Origin: Amoebophrya sp. A120
Taxonomy: Eukaryota > Sar > Dinophyceae > Syndiniales > Amoebophryaceae
Assembly (NCBI GenBank): GCA_905178155.1
Contig: CAJINV010000001.1
Span: 6,827,794 to 6,891,793 of the forward strand
Direction of reading: 5' to 3'
DNA: 64,000 bases
Shown: one piece after another, positions 18,934-31,893 of the stretch
How the letters are laid out: every line of letters begins with the position of its first letter
Position numbering within the stretch: position 1 is the stretch's first letter
Notes under the pieces: model-generated
The model's input: only the letters and a program-made list of their open reading frames with translations
Told to the model about the DNA's origin: nothing
Databases searched by the model: none
Position numbers and translations under genes: made by a program

Positions 18934-19428
18934 CTTTTTCGCTTCGTTTCCTGTTCTACTTGTGCACCTTCTCAGTCGTTCTCTACTGCAAATGGGAATG
19001 AAGATTCTCATTTGTGATATAGAATCCTGGGGCTACACAACGACCACGACCGCACGGTGAATACTGAAGACCAACGCTCGAACTCTGCGTCTTTCTCCTT
19101 TATCGCTGTCACTCTAACGACAACGACAATCTCTCCTGTGCACGAACCCTCATTATTGCAGGCTTACAGACTGTTTTTGTCAAGAACGAAAGGGGACCAC
19201 CACGACACGGGACCAAATGTGACGACGATGTACTTTTTCTTGAAGTGTTGACTAGGTTCGTTGATCGCGACCTGACTTCACGTTTTTTGGTACATTTTCC
19301 GAATCCGTTGTTCTTCCGTCGATAGAAGTACTACGTACATTACAGCAAAACCGGCAGGTTGTAGACAATCAAGAAAAAAGTGCACAAAAATCATACATCG
19401 TACTCAATTCCGTATACTGCTCCTCCAC
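18934..19428. other. Intergenic region
   Basis: About 500 bp between the signal-peptide start of the membrane protein and the stop of the coiled-coil gene. Nothing was recognised in it. Confidence 0.5.
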
Positions 19429-22400
19429 TCAACTCTTGTTCCCCACGACCGTCGAATTGCGGTTGGACAGCCGCTTCCTCTGGTTGTCGAACTCGGCCCG
19501 GAAGAATTTCATGCGCACCAGCATCTTCCGCGCGAGCTCTGCCGCTCCTTTCCAGTCCAAGAGCTGGTCGTCGTCCAGGTGCTCGCAGTACTGCCGTTGG
19601 ATTTCGACAAAGTTTTGCCGGAAACTGACCGCGGGAATGCGGTCGAAGTTGAAATCGAAAAACTTCGCGAACAGCTCGCCGATGAAGGCCCGGACTTCCC
19701 CGCGACCCCAGTGGAGATTGGATTCATTCCTGGCCAGCTGGTTGTCGAAGAACGTGCGGACTTCGCTTTGCAGGTCCTCGGTGTCAAACTCCTTGATAGC
19801 CTTCTCGAGCAGATCCTCCGCTAGCAAACCCCCGCTGGAGGCGACGAACCCCGTAGCTGGAGTCTGTGCCGAAGGCCGGGGTGACGGACCGCTGGGAGCT
19901 TCAGCTTTAGGATCGATTGGGTCCTTCGCCTCCCTCGCGCTATGCGGTTGAGAAGAAAGGCGCGCGCCGCCGTCGGATTGTTCGGAGGACGGCACCTGCA
20001 GCAAAGGGTTTCTTGTTTTTGGAACGTTTATTTCTCTGGACGGTGGTGGCGGGAGAGGCATCGTGTTTGGTGGAGCACTGGTGCTTTTAATATCTGGATT
20101 CCTTGCGCTAGGCTTTTCTTGCAAAAGAGGCTTTTCGGGACCTACAGTCTCTACTCTGTCGGTCGTGCTCGTTCTGACCGCCGCTGGCACACTTTCCTCC
20201 GAAACCGGCACTAGGGGTCGAGCGGAAGCAGAAGACGCTGAACTATCCAGTCGAGGAACGGCAACGGCCTCCACGTCTATTTCGAGAACATTCCTTGGAG
20301 TTAGTTCACTTGTCTGGCTCGCGTCTACTGCAGAGCGGCCTGTTTTCATTTCTTCATCCGACAGAAACATCGAGGTATTTGCATCCGGCTGGACCTCGAT
20401 GGTGTGCTGGTTTCGTCGAGCGTCTGTGCCACCGTCAGTAACGGAAGCTGCTGCATCTTCACCGCTTCTTGGATGAACGATTTCTGCTTTATTTGCATTT
20501 CCCTGAGTCACTGTGGATGGGTGTTTCGCTTCTCCTGCTGCGTCGACTACATCCACTAGCTTCTCGGACGAGACCGTGGACATGCGTACAGTTTCGAGTT
20601 CCAGCTCTACCTGGAAAACTTGGCCCACATGCGGAAAGTTCTGCCCGAGCTGCTCCGATTTGGTCGCCTGACGCGCGAACGCAAACCCCTTGTTCAGTAC
20701 TTGCGTTGAGTAATCGATCACAAAGCTCTGGTCCTCCAGGACGTCCACAGGGGTCGTTGGCAAGTCCGGATTGCTTGCGTGGTCTTCGTTCGCAGTGGCA
20801 AAGTCCGTCCCTGCGGTCCCCGACGGGGTGACATCGACCAACAGCTCCTCCGGAGCGCGAATCACAGAGACCTGCTCTGTGTGGCGCGCTTCGAGGTCCG
20901 AGGTAAAAGAACTTTCTAGTTGTGTGCTACGCCGTCGGTCCTCTGCATTTATTGGCAGCAAACTTTTCATCTGCGTTCCGCGGATGAATTCTGACAAGTG
21001 CTGCGTTGTGCGGCGGGCGCGTCGCGTACTGGACGGCGAGCCATTCTTGCTCGAAAGAAACTCCTCGGCAAGGGAGGCGTCGTGATCCTCATCTCTTGGA
21101 GTGCGACCGTGGAGCGAGGATTCCGAAACGACTAACGAATGCAAGGACTCCTGCTGCTCTGCGAAAATTTCGCTACCGCCCTCGCCGCGGGATGCGATAA
21201 CTGTGATTTTATGACGGACTTCATCGTCGACGTTTTGCTGCTCTTCCAAGTCGACGTCTCGCACAAGTTCAGCCCCTGTGCGGCGACCTGTAACTACGGA
21301 ACGCGTACTCATTTTCTCGGAGCCGGCATCTCGACCCTGGATCAAGCTCGATCTTCCTTGCAACTGCTCCGTCAGTGGAGAAGTGCTCTGGAGGTTTCGC
21401 AGCTCGGCAAGCGCGTCCTCGTGGATAGAGCCCCGCTTTATGGCGTTTGTCTCCAACACTTCTGTAGGTTGAATTGCGCCCCGGCTGACACGGTCGGCAA
21501 GCGATGTTGAACCTTCCATCCTGACCTGTTGTCCAGCGTGGACACTGTTTTTCGCGGCCGGAATCGAAACGAAGTCCTCCGCATCTGTTTCCACAAGACC
21601 GCGAATCGGAGCGGATATTACGGATTTCGCTGGGATAAATTGCAGACTGGTGTTGTCCACCAGCGATGTGGACCGTGCCGAGCCGAGCAGCGTGTCGACT
21701 TCGTTGTGGCGGACTTCAGACACCGCGCTGTCGAGCAAATCCTCCCCGTCGGATATGCAGACACTGCCAACCAGACTGTGATCGCTGTGAATTTTGACAA
21801 GCTGCTCGGATGAGGAGGGCTGCGCTTGTCGTTCCTGGGAGCTGCTGTGATTCTCGCACTGCAGTTGGGGAGTCCGGTTTGCTGCATCGAGCAGATAAGA
21901 GGTTGTCGTGATCGAACTTCTAGTTGTAGAGATCTTTTTATCGTCCGTCAGAAGGGGGCTTGTGGGCAAAGATGCATTTTGATGTGTGTCGACATGTTCA
22001 TCTACAGTTGCTTTCTGTAAAAATCCATTTTCTGGTGAGAAAGGCGCGAACACTCGAATTGCTGGAGCAGATTGTGGTTGTGAAAAATCGAAGCCGTGCA
22101 CCGGACTAGTTACCGACGAAGTAGCCGCACCAGAAGATAAATGACCACTGTCGCGGCTCCCCTCCGATCTGCGCTGCTGCTCCGCCGTCGGAAACAGACT
22201 GAGCCGCTGCTGGAACTGCGCCAGGTGGTGCGTCATTCTGGCCTCGGTTTGCTGGATCAGCAACGCCGTCTTCCGTGTTCTCGCAGCCGCCAGAACGCTC
22301 ACGCGTCTCGTTGGTCTCCGGGCCTCGTGCGTGGTCTTGCGGTGCTTCAGGCAACTCTTTCGAGGCAGTTTTGTGTCTGGGAATCGAGCAGACGACTGTT

Positions 22401-25254
22401 GCTGGTCCGATGCGACGCCAGCAGGGACGAGAAGGCTGACATTAGCGGAACTTTCTTCTACTGTTTCCGGTCCTTGCGGCACTAGAACATTGATTTCCGA
22501 CGCTGCGTTCTCCGTTGTCTCGCGTGGCTCGGAAACACCGGCATCCTCGTCGGAAGAATCTTCGTTAGGCCTGCCTGAGTCATCGCTGTCGTCGCCGAGG
22601 CCGGATACCTAAGCATCAGTTTGCCACACTTACACAACACCATACGTCAGTCTGGGCGAAGCAGCATTAGACCCCCTAAGCGAATGAGCAATCATGGGTA
22701 GAAGTTGTGAGATTTTGATTTTCGAAAATGAAAGTGGACAAATAAAGTCGCAAGCACTGCATTGAAATACCTGTTCTAAACCCTTCAAGCTTTCTGTTAA
22801 AACCTCGTACCGGTCCATCGCGTCGACGAGCTCTGCTTCCAGCGTTGTTTTTTGTGCTTCGTTTTCCTCTACCGAGTTTTCCGCCGCCGTCACGGCCTCG
22901 GCACGTTTCCGCTCCAATTCGGCTTTCTGATTTAGCAGCTTTCGTCTTTGGAAGCGTGCATCGTTTTCCAGGCGGCGTGTCTCCTCCTCGATTTGACGCC
23001 TCACTCGCTTCTGAATCTTGTCGTACTTTTTCCGCAGCTTCAAGGTGTCCTCCGTCGCAGTTCCTTGCTTGTCGATGCGGCGCTCCACCTTCCGCGCCTT
23101 TTCGGCCGCGAGTTTCAGTTCTGCGCGAAGAGAGTCAAGCTTCTCACTCGTTGGGACTGCGGGATCAACAGGGTTTCCGCTACTACTTTCGGTATTGCTT
23201 AAAAATACGCCGTCCCTGTTTTTGGTTCTGGGTGTAGAAGAACCGGCGTCACCACCGTTGTCTTCCGCGCCCGACATGCGAGGGGTGATGGACATAGTCG
23301 TGTGGTCTAATAGGTCACGCTCTTCTTGTTCCTTTTCGTCCGCGTCCTCGTCGGTTTCTACCCGGGTAGAAAAGGTGACCCGCGGTTGATGATGTTGACC
23401 ACTTATACTTGTTCCAGCAGCGGCGCTTCCACTCATACTATCCGGGTCGTCAGCATCGAACGGGACAAGCGTCATACCATTTTTTCCCTCCGCGGAGGAG
23501 GTCCTCTCGATCATTTCGTTTTTACCGTTCTCCAGTGGCTCATCATCAATTTTACCTTCAACATCAGCAACGACGCCTCCAAGCTCCTCTTTTACCGCCC
23601 GTATTTGCTCGTCGATCTCTGCGACCGCCGGCTGCAAGAACACAGGCACGCAACACGCTTTGGTCACCGTCTCCAGTTCCACGTTCTTTTTCTCAATCAC
23701 CTTCTTGAGCCGCCGCCGCTCCGCCTTCTCCGCGTCGCGGCTGCGCGAAATGCGGGGCGAAATGTCTTCGTCGATCAGGCTCGCCATTTCGGTTTCCAGT
23801 TTGGATTTCAGATCCGAGAGGTCAGAAAAGAGAACGTTCGAGAGCGAATCAAATTCCGCCTGCATCTGCGCACGATATTTCGCCTCCAAATCCTCCTGCG
23901 TTGCGGCGGTTGGTGGTGGTGCGACAGTAGATAGGGAGGAACTACAAGTGTCCGGACTTTTCACAGGCGTACTCTGGAGAGCCTGGTCGTGGTTTTCGTC
24001 CGTGTTCGTGCCTGTGGTTACAAACGTCTTACTCTCGTCGTCTGTAGCTTGTACGCCGACTTCTACCAAAGCCTCTTGTTCTGTTTGCACGCCGATATCT
24101 ATTGCCGCTTCTTGTTCTGTTTGCACGCCGCTTTCTGCTGCCGCTTCGTGTTCTGTCTGCACGCCGATTTCAGCAGCCTCCGCCTCTCCCAAAGCCAACA
24201 GCGACAGTGTCACCGCGGTCTCTGCGTCGGCCTGCGGAACGCGCGAAGGATCTTCAACTGTAACTATTTCGTCCCCAATGTGGTCTCGGCTACTTTTCAG
24301 CACGTCGAGTTCTTGTTGCAACAAAGTCCTCTGCGTTTCCCATTCTTGTTCGGCTTCAGCGAAACGCGCCTCCCGCTCGCTCCAGCGCTCCATCCATTTC
24401 CGCTGAAAGATTTCGTACTGCTCGGTCTCCTTCGCTTTTTGCACCACCGGCTCACCTCGGTGGTTCATGACGCTGCCTCGATTGCTTCCCCGGGAGCTGT
24501 CGGGGGAGGAAATATCGAAAACCTCCGTATTTCCCGTCTGCAGTAGAGTCGTTCCGCGCGCCGCCTGTGGGATCTCTACCTGCAGCGGTGCTGGTGCGTG
24601 GCCATTCGCTAGTACGGAATGGCGGGGAGGCTGAGATGAAAATTCCTCGTCGTCGTGTACAGGATCTCCTCCAGCTGGCTCTCTACCCCGTTCTACTTCT
24701 GCAGGCGACTCTTCTACTCCGTTTGCTCTCTGCGTCGTCGCGGTAGCTCTGGCTGTCCAGGAAGGCGAGCGATTCCGAGGGGAAAATAACCCACGACGAG
24801 TTTGGTCGATAGTCTCCTGTTGCTGTGCCAAAATGGTCGATAGTTGCCGTATTCGCAGCTCTTGTTCGGTGTAGTGCACTTCCCGCTGTGCGGTGACACG
24901 GCGTTCCGCCTGGACTTCCCTGCGCAGCCGCTCATTCTCCTGCTGTGCCCGCACGAGGTCGCCCCGCAAGGAAGTGGACTCCTGGGCGAGAGATGCCTGA
25001 AGCTTTTTCACGCGTGACCGAAAGGCCTCGGTTGCGGCTGCTTCCAGCCGTCGCTTCACGTCGCGCACCTCCTCCGCTATGACCTGGGCCAGTTTTTTTC
25101 GGTGCCGAGCCCGCCGCTCGCTGTTGCTCTCGACGCGCGCGTGCGCGTGCACGACGCGCTCGTGCACATGATGGTGCGGACGCACAGAACGTCGAGTCAG
25201 ATGTTGCTCGTGTCCTGGTGCAACCGAATCGACAGCCATCTTAACCACAAGCAC
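19429..25254 (-). CDS. Large coiled-coil protein with GVQTE repeats
   Basis: 1,887 aa from two exons, 25254-22771 and 22608-19429, joined by a 162-bp GT-AG intron (GTATTTC...GCTTAG) in phase 0. The N-terminal region (about 35-160) and residues about 700-828 are dense in Arg/Glu/Gln/Leu heptads and predict long coiled coils. Residues about 357-403 hold four 12-residue repeats with GVQTE cores. The exon-2 half is acidic and Ser/Thr-rich, mostly disordered. The last 130 residues (EDLLEKAIKEFDTEDLQ onward) look like a folded helical domain ending in a Lys/Arg-rich tail. No enzymatic motif was found. A cytoskeletal or basal-body/centrosomal scaffold is plausible but not shown. The continuity of acidic sequence on both sides of the intron supports the join. 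Confidence 0.75.
24046..24180 (-). repeat. 36-bp tandem repeat encoding GVQTE motifs
   Basis: Four in-frame 36-bp units encode EIGVQTEHE, ESGVQTEQE, DIGVQTEQE and EVGVQATDD. The x-V-Q-T core with acidic flanks resembles dynein light chain LC8 recognition motifs, which commonly occur as short-spaced arrays in disordered regions. Binding is inference. Confidence 0.85.
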
Positions 25255-25817
25255 TTGACACGACTAGGTTTCAAAAACTGGACTTTCCACCATCTGTTCC
25301 TTCGTACAATGTAACAACGATTCGGCAAATCCACTAGGGCTGCGCAGACAAAAAAGAATGGCAACGAGACTGAAGACTTTCCCAACAAAAACTACCGTCA
25401 AGCCTAGTTTGCTGCGGATCCGAAATACAACATATCTATGTAGAGATCATGATCGCTGCTCAAATTGTAGAATCAGCATCGAGTGCGTCAATAACGAACT
25501 TGTTGTTGTTTGGAACTACAAGCGCTGCAAACGCAGGTTAAAGTGAGAGACTGTGACTTTCTTGGTGTTGATGCGCTCGAGGCGTCCGGAGTCGTGTGGC
25601 AGCAATTCGTGTACACTTCTTTCTCTGCCTATTTGTACCAGGCGCGGCATCGACTGCGTAAAAGAGGTCGTATGTTTGCAAACAGAATAGATTGCGCATC
25701 ACGCAGGGACAGGTCGCGCTCCATTCGAAATTGCAAAAATGAAAAGCATCACGGGCAACAACCCATGATGGTGATGGGCCAATACAGCAGAAGTAGGTTG
25801 CCTCTTCTTCATGCGAA
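25255..25817. other. Intergenic region
   Basis: About 560 bp between the coiled-coil gene start and the glycosyltransferase-like stop. No gene, repeat or clear motif was found. Confidence 0.5.
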
Positions 25818-28800
25818 TCACAGAAAGGGGAAACTGTGCGTCTCAACCGGCTGCGTCGCAAGGGCGATGTTGAACCAGTCCGCCCCTTGAAAATCAGCCG
25901 GCCGCTCCTCGTTCTCCGGGTGTAGGCCCTCGTTGCTGTACACGTGATAGGTCCAGGAGGCCTGCGTGCCGGTGGTTCGGTTGCGCGCCCCGTGGAGATG
26001 AGCCTTGCTTTCCTCGCATCGCTCCATGAGCGCTGAATCCCAAGGCAGCGTCGGCTTCGAGCCGGGGAGAACGCGAGTCCGTAGTCTCAGTGGGACGCGC
26101 TTCTTCATGGCCAGACGCTTTTTGACCCAGCGGTTGTGCAGGTAGTCGAGCCTGGTGACGTACCGCTCCAGAAAACGCGTGTTCATCGAGGCACGCAAAC
26201 AGATCTCATACGTCCGCAGATCAAACGCGTAGGACGCCCCACCGAAGATGCCGTGGAAGCTGCTGACGTATGTGCTGAAGATCGTGCCGTAGTACGTTTT
26301 GTCCGCTTCGCGGGCCATAAGAAGCTCCCCCCTGCGCTCCATCTCGCTAGCTTCCTCGGCTGAGAACTCGGATGAGTTGTCCGGTGCTTCGCCCACAGGG
26401 GCATGATCCTCCGGCGCGCGGGTCTTCGGCTGCAGGTGATACGGCAGCTCGTGGTGCGGTATTGGGTCGTCGTTGGCAGTGCCTTGCAAAGATCTACTTG
26501 CCTTCGTCTCTACGACAGGTGCCGCCGCCGGAGCAGTGGCATTGGTCTCAGCTGCAGGTGCTGCTTCCTTTTCACTCAGTGCCCGTCGGTTTCGTTGCGG
26601 TCTAGTTCGCGTCACACTTGCCACTTTCTTCCCGGACGGACCTTGCACGACGACCACCGCGTTCATGTGTGCATTCTTTTGCCTTGCTAGCTCCGCAGCC
26701 TCCTTCTGCGCTTGCACGATGCGCTTCGCGTTTTCTTCGATGCGGGCTTTCTGGGCCTGTTCCCGCTGGATCCGCGCAATCGCCGTGTCCTCCTCGAGCT
26801 TCAGTTTCTTGGCTTCCTTTTGGTTCTTCTTGTCCTTCTCTATTGCTGCCTTTTTCTCCTTGCCGAAAATGTCCGGGAACAGAAGCTTCTGGAAATAAAA
26901 CTGCCGTTCCAAATTGACGAAATACTCCTTATCCACCAGCAGATCCGAGTCCAAATTCAGAATGAAATCCAAATCTGTCTCATCCCGATAGTAAAGTGCC
27001 ATCCCGGGCTTTGTGTTACTATCTTGTTCTCCTGCTCCGTTATTTTGCTTAACTTCCGAAGGTTTCGTCGACCCAGCATCTGGATTATCGCTCTTACCTC
27101 CAATCGCCTTCGCATTTTCAATCCGATCTTCTTGCTCCTGGTAACTGCGTAGATACTCGCCCTGCGTCTCCACGTATTCTTTATCCAGAGACGCCATCAG
27201 GTCTCTCCCGCTGCTATCCTCGGCAATGTGTTTCGTGTACAGCGCGCGCTTCCGTCCCAATTTTTCACTGGACCCGAACAGTAGGGTTTTGAACCCGTTG
27301 CGCAAATGCGAAGAAATGCTGCCGGAAACCGAGCAACCTGCGCGTGGGAGGCAGACGTGCAGGCGCACAGACAGATCCAAATCCTGATTACTTTCTGGCC
27401 CTCTACTGGGGTCTTTTGTTCCACGATGGTGCGGAGAGGTTTTTCTGCCCGGAAGCTTTGCGGTCTCGTTCGTGAACAGCAAAACGCGCGGCCTCAGCTC
27501 AACGAGGCGGTGATTCGCTATGGACTCGGGCGGGGGGGACTCGGTCGGACTGCCCATGTAGAGCGCCGCAGCGTTTTCGAAAATTGCAGGTTTCGCGCTT
27601 TGCTGCAACCCGGAGCCGGTCGGCAGTAGCCGCCGCGAGTACTGCCGCGTACGGGGGGGCTTCGTGCTGCCAACGCGGGCAGCATCCCAGGCGTTCAAGT
27701 CTTCTGCCTTTAGGAGGACTAGACTTCGTTCCTGACACACCGCGATCTTCTGGCTATTGCTCAGTACCGCAGATTTGATTTGATAGTTCTCCTCTACCGT
27801 TACTCCGGGCCCCGCGACGGCATTCGTGGGGACGAGGCGACGCCGGGGCGGTTCTGGGGAGGACCCAAAAGAACCATCAGTTGTTCTGTCTTCGAGAAGC
27901 GACGCGAGCGCTAGTGCACCATTCGCGGTGTTACTGCCAGCGGGTGCGGTACGAGTAGTACTGGAGCTATTTCCCTTCGTCTCCGACTGCGAAATCGACG
28001 GAGAATGGTCCTCGAAGTGGTCGAACAGATTTCCTAACGCCTCGAAAGCGGTCCTTACAATTCCGACAAATGCAGCGACTACGGACCCGATTGAAGCAGC
28101 AAGAGGTAGCGCCGAGACATCACCGGAAGGTGGCGAGACTGGAGCCGGTGCCGTTGGTTCCGAAACTCCCTCTGTTCTTGTGTCGCTGCTGTTCCAATTC
28201 CAAAATTTCTCTAGCATTTCTGCTTCCAAAACGAGCGCAGGCTGATGAGTTCCGGGACTAGAGCTGTTTGATGTTGTCGGTGTTGCCATAATTGGAGGGG
28301 AAGCAAATGATTCCATCAGGTCATACAGCCCCACGAAGTCGTTCTGCATCCGCCTCTTTGGAGCCGGAGCACCGGGCGGCGTCACGGTAGTTGTTCCCGC
28401 AGCTACAACGGCAGGCCCAGGGGCGACAGTAGTAGCCACCGCGGGTGCAGCAGTGGTTGTTTCGCTCGCGGGAACAACTTGAAGAGTGTCGCTCCCGGGG
28501 GTACGCTTCAGCTCAGCCGTAACTTCGGCCAGGGGTGCTTCCGTCTTACTTTTTATTGCCTCCTCTGGGACCGTGCTGTCCGTGGGGGATGGCCAGTCGC
28601 AAGACTGCGAACGCGTCGCGAGCACCACCTGTATTGCGGCGCTGTGGTAGGCAAGGTCGGCTACTCTTTGTTCCTCCGCCAAGTCGTCGTCCTGCGTTTC
28701 CCAGACCACGTGCTTTGCACCCGGTTCATTCGGATCCGGGGGCGGGATCAAAGTGGCAGGCGCGGGCGTGGTGGTCGTGGGTGCCGCGGTCGTCGTGGGT

Positions 28801-30546
28801 TCGAGCGTTGTGGTCGACGTGATAGCAACCCCTACAACCGGAGGCGCCGTTGTGTGTTGATCCGAGCGCAAAGCCGTCCCAAGCTTCTCATCGATTTCCG
28901 ACGCGGAAAGAACGGTAGTTGTGTGCGAAGCCGCGGGGCTGCTGGACTGAGGGGGTCTTGTGCTCGGTGCCGTCGCTGCGACCATTGGGGTAGGCGTTAG
29001 GACTACCTTGGCATCGTGGTTCCTGCTCGTAGTGCGCTGCACAATCGTCGGGACGGTGCCCGCCAGCTCTTTGGGATGCACCACTCGCACAACAGGTTTC
29101 GCACTTGGGGCCGCGGCCGCCATCGCAGCGGGATGGCTGCCCGCGGATGGTACTCCTGGTGCACGCGGACGAATGACTACGTTCGAGGGGGCACTGTGTG
29201 CCTGCTTGAACACCGGAGCCTCATCGTCCTCGGTGAGCTGCCTCCTTGCTGGTTTCCTTGCGACTCCCACCACCTGATTGGTGCAAAATTTTACGCCACG
29301 ATGGAAACCTGACCTGATCAGGCAAGTGAGTCCTGAAATCCATGAGAGTTCGACCGAAAATCTCTTACTCGTGATAGGCTGGTGAATAGAATTGTCAAGT
29401 GACCAGAGGAAAAATGATCAGAGCTACACTTGTTACCGGCAGTGGGCCCGGAACTGCAGCAGGGGCGGGCGGTGGTGCGGCTTTCGGTTTCGCCTTGCTC
29501 TTTTTCAGCTTCAGCAATGGCATGGTCGTGTACATCGTGGCGCGAACCTTCTCGTTCCCGGGAAACAGGCGGAAAAGCGTCCTGATCGTTTCGCTTGCAG
29601 CGCGCCACGGCTGAATCGGGGCCGCCGCACTTCCGGAAGTAGATGCTGGTTCCACCGCGCTGAAGAGGTTGTGCGCTTCCAGACCCTCACGCACCCCGTA
29701 ATCGTCCTTTAGAGAGTCTGACTGGAGGTAGTCCGGTTCCGAGTGGCTTTCCTGCGTGTCGTCCACAAGCACCACATCGAACGTCCACGTCGGGTTGCGC
29801 ATGGCCGCGTACCGCATCGCGCGTTCCAGGCTCATCCATGCTTTCTGAGCGACGGCCACCCGCTTTCTCGTCCCGTGGAACGGAAAAACGATGCCGAAGG
29901 ACACTTTTTTTTCCTGCACGCCGTCGTCTGTGGCTTTTCGTGACGTGGACGCGGAACGGTGAAACGAGTCGTAGCTGGTAACCTCAAAGTGCGCCGGGAA
30001 CTTGTCGTAGATACCCTTTCCCTTCATCTTTCGTAGAGAAGACGCAACCCCGGACCGTCGATGTACAACCGGTATGGCAGTAGCTGCAGCTGTGCGTGTA
30101 CTATCCAGACTAGATTTATTTTTCTCGGCAAGCTCATCTTTCTCCTCGACTGCGGCCTTCGTTCTTTCCTCAATGGAAGCAGATGACCCGGTCTTGCCCA
30201 CGCCATCGCTTTTCGCTTCTGGAGAGTCCACTTTAGTCCCAGCTGCTCCAGCTTTTTCCGCCTGTCTTGAGCTCTCATCCAGCTCCGCGTGCTTCGCCCT
30301 CTGAACCACTTGCGAAGCTCCTGCAGTTCCAGCTTTTTTCCGAGGCGAGTCGAACAAAACAAAGCCTCCTTCTGTAGGCGCTAACGTCCGGACGCTCCTG
30401 CTTCTTCGCAACAAGATGCTGGGTGGATGCTGGTCGAAAGTTGTCTCCTGGCGGCAATTGCTTCCCCGCCATTGCGACTCAACTCCGAAGTACGCAACCA
30501 GGACGATCGGAAAAAGCAACCTCATCCATGGCGGGGGGCTCTGCAT
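25818..30546 (-). CDS. Type II membrane glycosyltransferase-like protein with giant insertion
   Basis: 1,521 aa from two exons, 30546-29437 and 29273-25818, with a 163-bp GT-AG intron in phase 0. A short hydrophobic segment (MRLLFPIVLVAYFGV, residues 8-22) after a few residues suggests a type II Golgi signal anchor. Residues about 212-260 look like the first half of a GT-A fold: SFGIVFPFHGT, then FDVVLVDDTQES. The DxD-type motif FILNLDSDLLV appears only near residue 1,140, followed by FHGIFGGASYAFDLRTYE and a WDSALMER segment near 1,450. In between lie some 850 residues of Ala/Pro/Thr/Ser-rich low-complexity sequence. The GT-A assignment rests on these motifs only; donor and acceptor are unknown. 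A Lys/Glu-rich helical stretch follows the DxD. Confidence 0.62.
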
Positions 30547-31008
30547 ATGACAGTCGCGCTGAAAACGTGCAAGACGACGACGATATAGCGAACGTCACAC
30601 CGATGACAACGATATTTCGACAATTTTTGCGCAAGCTCGGTTCAAATATTGCGCCCCTCGCCTGGTAGTGCAGGACATAAAATTGCACACTTCTTTCGTT
30701 CCGCTTCGAATTTATTTGACGAACAACAGTGAACATGTAAATGGAAAACCTCAAGCTGTCGCCAGGATCAATCTAGCAAAGTCGACCCTTTGTTTGCACC
30801 TCTTGCAAGTACCGCGAGCTTTTCAAGCTTCTCCAAGGCTGACAACATCGATCTTCAGCCAACTTGAACACGAAAACCGATAGAACGGTCGATTCCTTTC
30901 GAGTCAACTCGAACCAGGATCATGTGGACTGCGATGTTTTTGCGTAAGCAGATGCGGTTTAGCGGATTGCAGTGAAGCTCCTCGAAAACTTCATTTTCCT
31001 CGTAAATG
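30547..31008. other. Intergenic region
   Basis: About 460 bp between the glycosyltransferase-like start and the PEX13-like stop. Nothing was recognised. Confidence 0.5.
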
Positions 31009-31893
31009 CTATGATGTCGTTTGATACAGTACTTCGCCGATCTTTCGCATCTGATCCTGTTGCAACCGCCGGCGGCGGACCAAGAAGTATCCTCTCCAGA
31101 GCACCATGAGGAACAAAAAGTTCACCACGGCCGGGCGCCACTGAAAGGGCGGCAACACGCGGTTGCCCCGACCAGCCTCGGCCTCTTCAATCTCCTCCTG
31201 GTTCACGACAACCCAGCGGCCCTTCCGAAACCGCCACTGCTCGTCGGTGTGCATTGGTAACACGAGGCGGCGGACTTTCTTTAGCAAATAGATCACGTTT
31301 TGCACAACGTGGTCCATCAGGAAGTTCTTACTCTTCTCTAAACACTCGTAGGACTTGTCCAGAATGTGACTGTTGAAGGAGAGAAACTCCTCAAACTTGT
31401 AGAGTGACTCCGCCGTCGGGCCGAACAGCTCCGAATTCTGCTGCATGCCGCCCATCTGCTGCATCCCCCCTCCCATCCCGCCGTAGCCGCCCATTGCACC
31501 CCCGTACATTCCGCCTCCTATCCCGCCGTACCCAACGCCTCCTGTGGAGAGACCGTAATTGCTGTTGTCCGTGGTGGCTAACGTCGTTTCACCGATGGCG
31601 GCACCCCCGCGATTTGGGTCGGTGGAAGAACTCGCACCACCCACCTCTTCGCTGCCTCCGAGAAGCGGTTCGGTTTGCCCGCCCAAGGGCAGTCCCAGAG
31701 AGGAAGGCTGCGAGTCTAACGTGCCGATCGGTTCGTCGTCCAGAAGACCCACGCCGCCTACGGGATCCAGCGGCACAGCGCTGTCGAGCACACCGTTCGG
31801 GGCTCCGCTGTGGAATCGCTCCGCCACAACATCGCCGCTGACCGCTCCTTGTTTGCGTCGCAGCCAGGGCTTCACGGGCGGAATTGAGGTCAT
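31009..31893 (-). CDS. PEX13: Peroxin-13-like peroxisomal membrane protein
   Basis: 294 aa, single exon. The N-terminus TSIPPVKPWLRR resembles the PPPKPW start of known Pex13. A Gly/Tyr/Met-rich stretch (repeats of GYGG and GGGM, residues about 118-150) matches the YG-rich region of the family. It is followed by a helical, partly hydrophobic region (FEEFLSFNSHILDKSYECLE) and a C-terminal membrane segment (VVNFLFLMVLWRGYFLV, about 248-265). No SH3 domain is present at the C-terminus, as also in plant and many protist Pex13. Pex13 is a docking component for PTS receptors in peroxisomal matrix import. The assignment rests on order of features rather than strong identity; a generic Gly-rich membrane protein is the alternative. 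Confidence 0.5.
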   Translation of the reverse strand: MTSIPPVKPWLRRKQGAVSGDVVAERFHSGAPNGVLDSAVPLDPVGGVGLLDDEPIGTLDSQPSSLGLPLGGQTEPLLGGSEEVGGASSSTDPNRGGAAIGETTLATTDNSNYGLSTGGVGYGGIGGGMYGGAMGGYGGMGGGMQQMGGMQQNSELFGPTAESLYKFEEFLSFNSHILDKSYECLEKSKNFLMDHVVQNVIYLLKKVRRLVLPMHTDEQWRFRKGRWVVVNQEEIEEAEAGRGNRVLPPFQWRPAVVNFLFLMVLWRGYFLVRRRRLQQDQMRKIGEVLYQTTS

